5,782 bases of DNA from an uncultured Prevotella sp. (GTDB lineage: Bacteria; Bacteroidota; Bacteroidia; Bacteroidales; Bacteroidaceae): NCBI GenBank assembly GCA_937892695.1, contig CALBJK010000028.1:1-5782 (forward strand), written 5' to 3'. The translations under genes were made by a program, and so were the position numbers. Shown piece by piece: positions 5,126 to 5,782 of the stretch. The first letter of the stretch is position 1, and every line of letters starts with the position of its first letter. Under the pieces are notes generated by a model that was not told the DNA's origin, did no database searches, and saw only the letters and a program-made list of their open reading frames with translations.

Positions 5126-5782
5126 TTGGAACTGAAAAGTATAATAAGGGACACTACAAAGGTAACGCTGTCACTGCTACTGGGTGGGGCAATACTGTAC
5201 TGGATGTACCGTGACTTCGATTTCCGGAAGGTAGAATACGTCCTGCTTCACGAGATGAACTGGACATGGATGCTGCTGTCGTTTCCTTTCGGCATTCTGG
5301 CCCAGATGTTCAGAGGGTGGAGGTGGCGCATGACTCTCGACCCTGTAGGCGAGCATCCGCGTTATTCTACGTGCATCAACTCGGTATTCCTGTCCTACGC
5401 CGTAAGCTTACTAATACCCCGCATCGGTGAGTTTGCGCGTTGCGGAGTGCTGAAACGCTATGACGGTGTGTCGTTTCCGAAAGCCCTGGGTACGGTAGTG
5501 ACCGAACGGGCTATCGACTCATTACTGGTAATGGCCATAGCAGCACTGACACTCTTGTCGCAGATGAAAGTGTTCGGCCAGTTCTTCTCACGCACCGGCA
5601 CAAACATAGACAGCATGTTCGCCCAGTTCTCCACCACCGGCTACGTGGTGACGGCGGTGTGCGGAGTGGCCGTCCTCGTAATGGGATGGTATCTGCTGCG
5701 CAGATTGTCCATATACAAAAAGGTGAAAGAGATAATAGGAGGTATCTGGCAGGGAGCGGTGTCGCTGCGCGATGTAAAGAAC
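5126..5782 (+). CDS. LPG-synthase-TM/flippase-like (UPF0104) membrane protein, 3' end outside window
   Basis: The frame is open from 5105 to the right edge (219 codons from 5126), so only the N-terminal two thirds or so is present; relatives usually run about 310-340 residues. The product is an integral inner-membrane protein with hydrophobic segments at residues about 13-27, 46-60, 84-98, 128-145 and 173-191. The family hallmark is clear: PRIGEFARCGVLKRYDGVSF (98-117) followed by KALGTVVTERAID (119-131). This is the conserved R-x-G-E ... R ... LGT..ER..D block of the lysylphosphatidylglycerol synthase transmembrane region/flippase-like family (PF03706). Members move or flip lipid-linked molecules or polar lipids; the specific substrate here is unknown. 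There is no in-frame ATG before 5204, which would delete the first membrane helix, and a stop lies at 5102-5104. The TTG at 5126, after an A/G-rich leader (AAAGAACAGATAAAG), is therefore the most likely start. It is transcribed divergently from the CMD-cupin operon. Confidence 0.85.
   Translation, partial: MELKSIIRDTTKVTLSLLLGGAILYWMYRDFDFRKVEYVLLHEMNWTWMLLSFPFGILAQMFRGWRWRMTLDPVGEHPRYSTCINSVFLSYAVSLLIPRIGEFARCGVLKRYDGVSFPKALGTVVTERAIDSLLVMAIAALTLLSQMKVFGQFFSRTGTNIDSMFAQFSTTGYVVTAVCGVAVLVMGWYLLRRLSIYKKVKEIIGGIWQGAVSLRDVKN

Overview
The window looks like chromosomal DNA from a member of the Bacteroidales (Bacteroides, Phocaeicola or Prevotella type). The reasons are the AT-rich intergenic DNA, promoters with the Bacteroidetes -7 box TAnnTTTG, A-rich leaders without clear Shine-Dalgarno sites, an outer-membrane barrel protein ending in Phe, and the gene families present. 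I cannot name a genus from the sequence alone.

Layout. Bases 1-275 hold no intact gene; short stretches at 1-178 read like decayed coding sequence on the minus strand. A secreted outer-membrane beta-barrel protein of unknown function lies at 276-1121 (-), with its own promoter and a structured leader of about 125 nt. The next 749 bp (1122-1870) are non-coding. They contain a long near-perfect hairpin and a terminator-like hairpin downstream of an aldo/keto reductase gene at 1871-2926 (-). That reductase has a -7 box and a palindrome over its -33 region. A 431 bp gap follows, carrying a REP/BIME-like pair of palindromes. Next come a lipoprotein flavodoxin (3358-3933, -) and a secreted carboxymuconolactone-decarboxylase/cupin fusion (3942-4763, -), only 8 bp apart and surely one operon. 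Their promoter lies beneath two direct repeats with a 21 bp period, an arrangement typical of AraC-family regulator sites. On the other side of this 362 bp divergent region, an integral membrane protein of the LPG-synthase-TM/flippase-like family begins at 5126 on the plus strand, probably with a TTG codon, and runs off the window.

How the genes may work together. The aldo/keto reductase, flavodoxin and CMD-cupin protein are a recurrent kind of small redox/carbonyl-detoxification neighbourhood. Here the flavodoxin and the CMD-cupin protein both carry export signals, whereas the aldo/keto reductase is cytoplasmic. A joint role in dealing with reactive carbonyls, quinones or oxidative stress is inference. 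No regulator gene is inside the window, although the direct repeats predict one.

I see no CRISPR array, tRNA, rRNA or complete insertion sequence. The most unusual signals are non-coding: the inverted pair of palindromes, the 26-position hairpin, the possible kissing interaction in the outer-membrane protein leader, and the 21 bp-spaced direct repeats.
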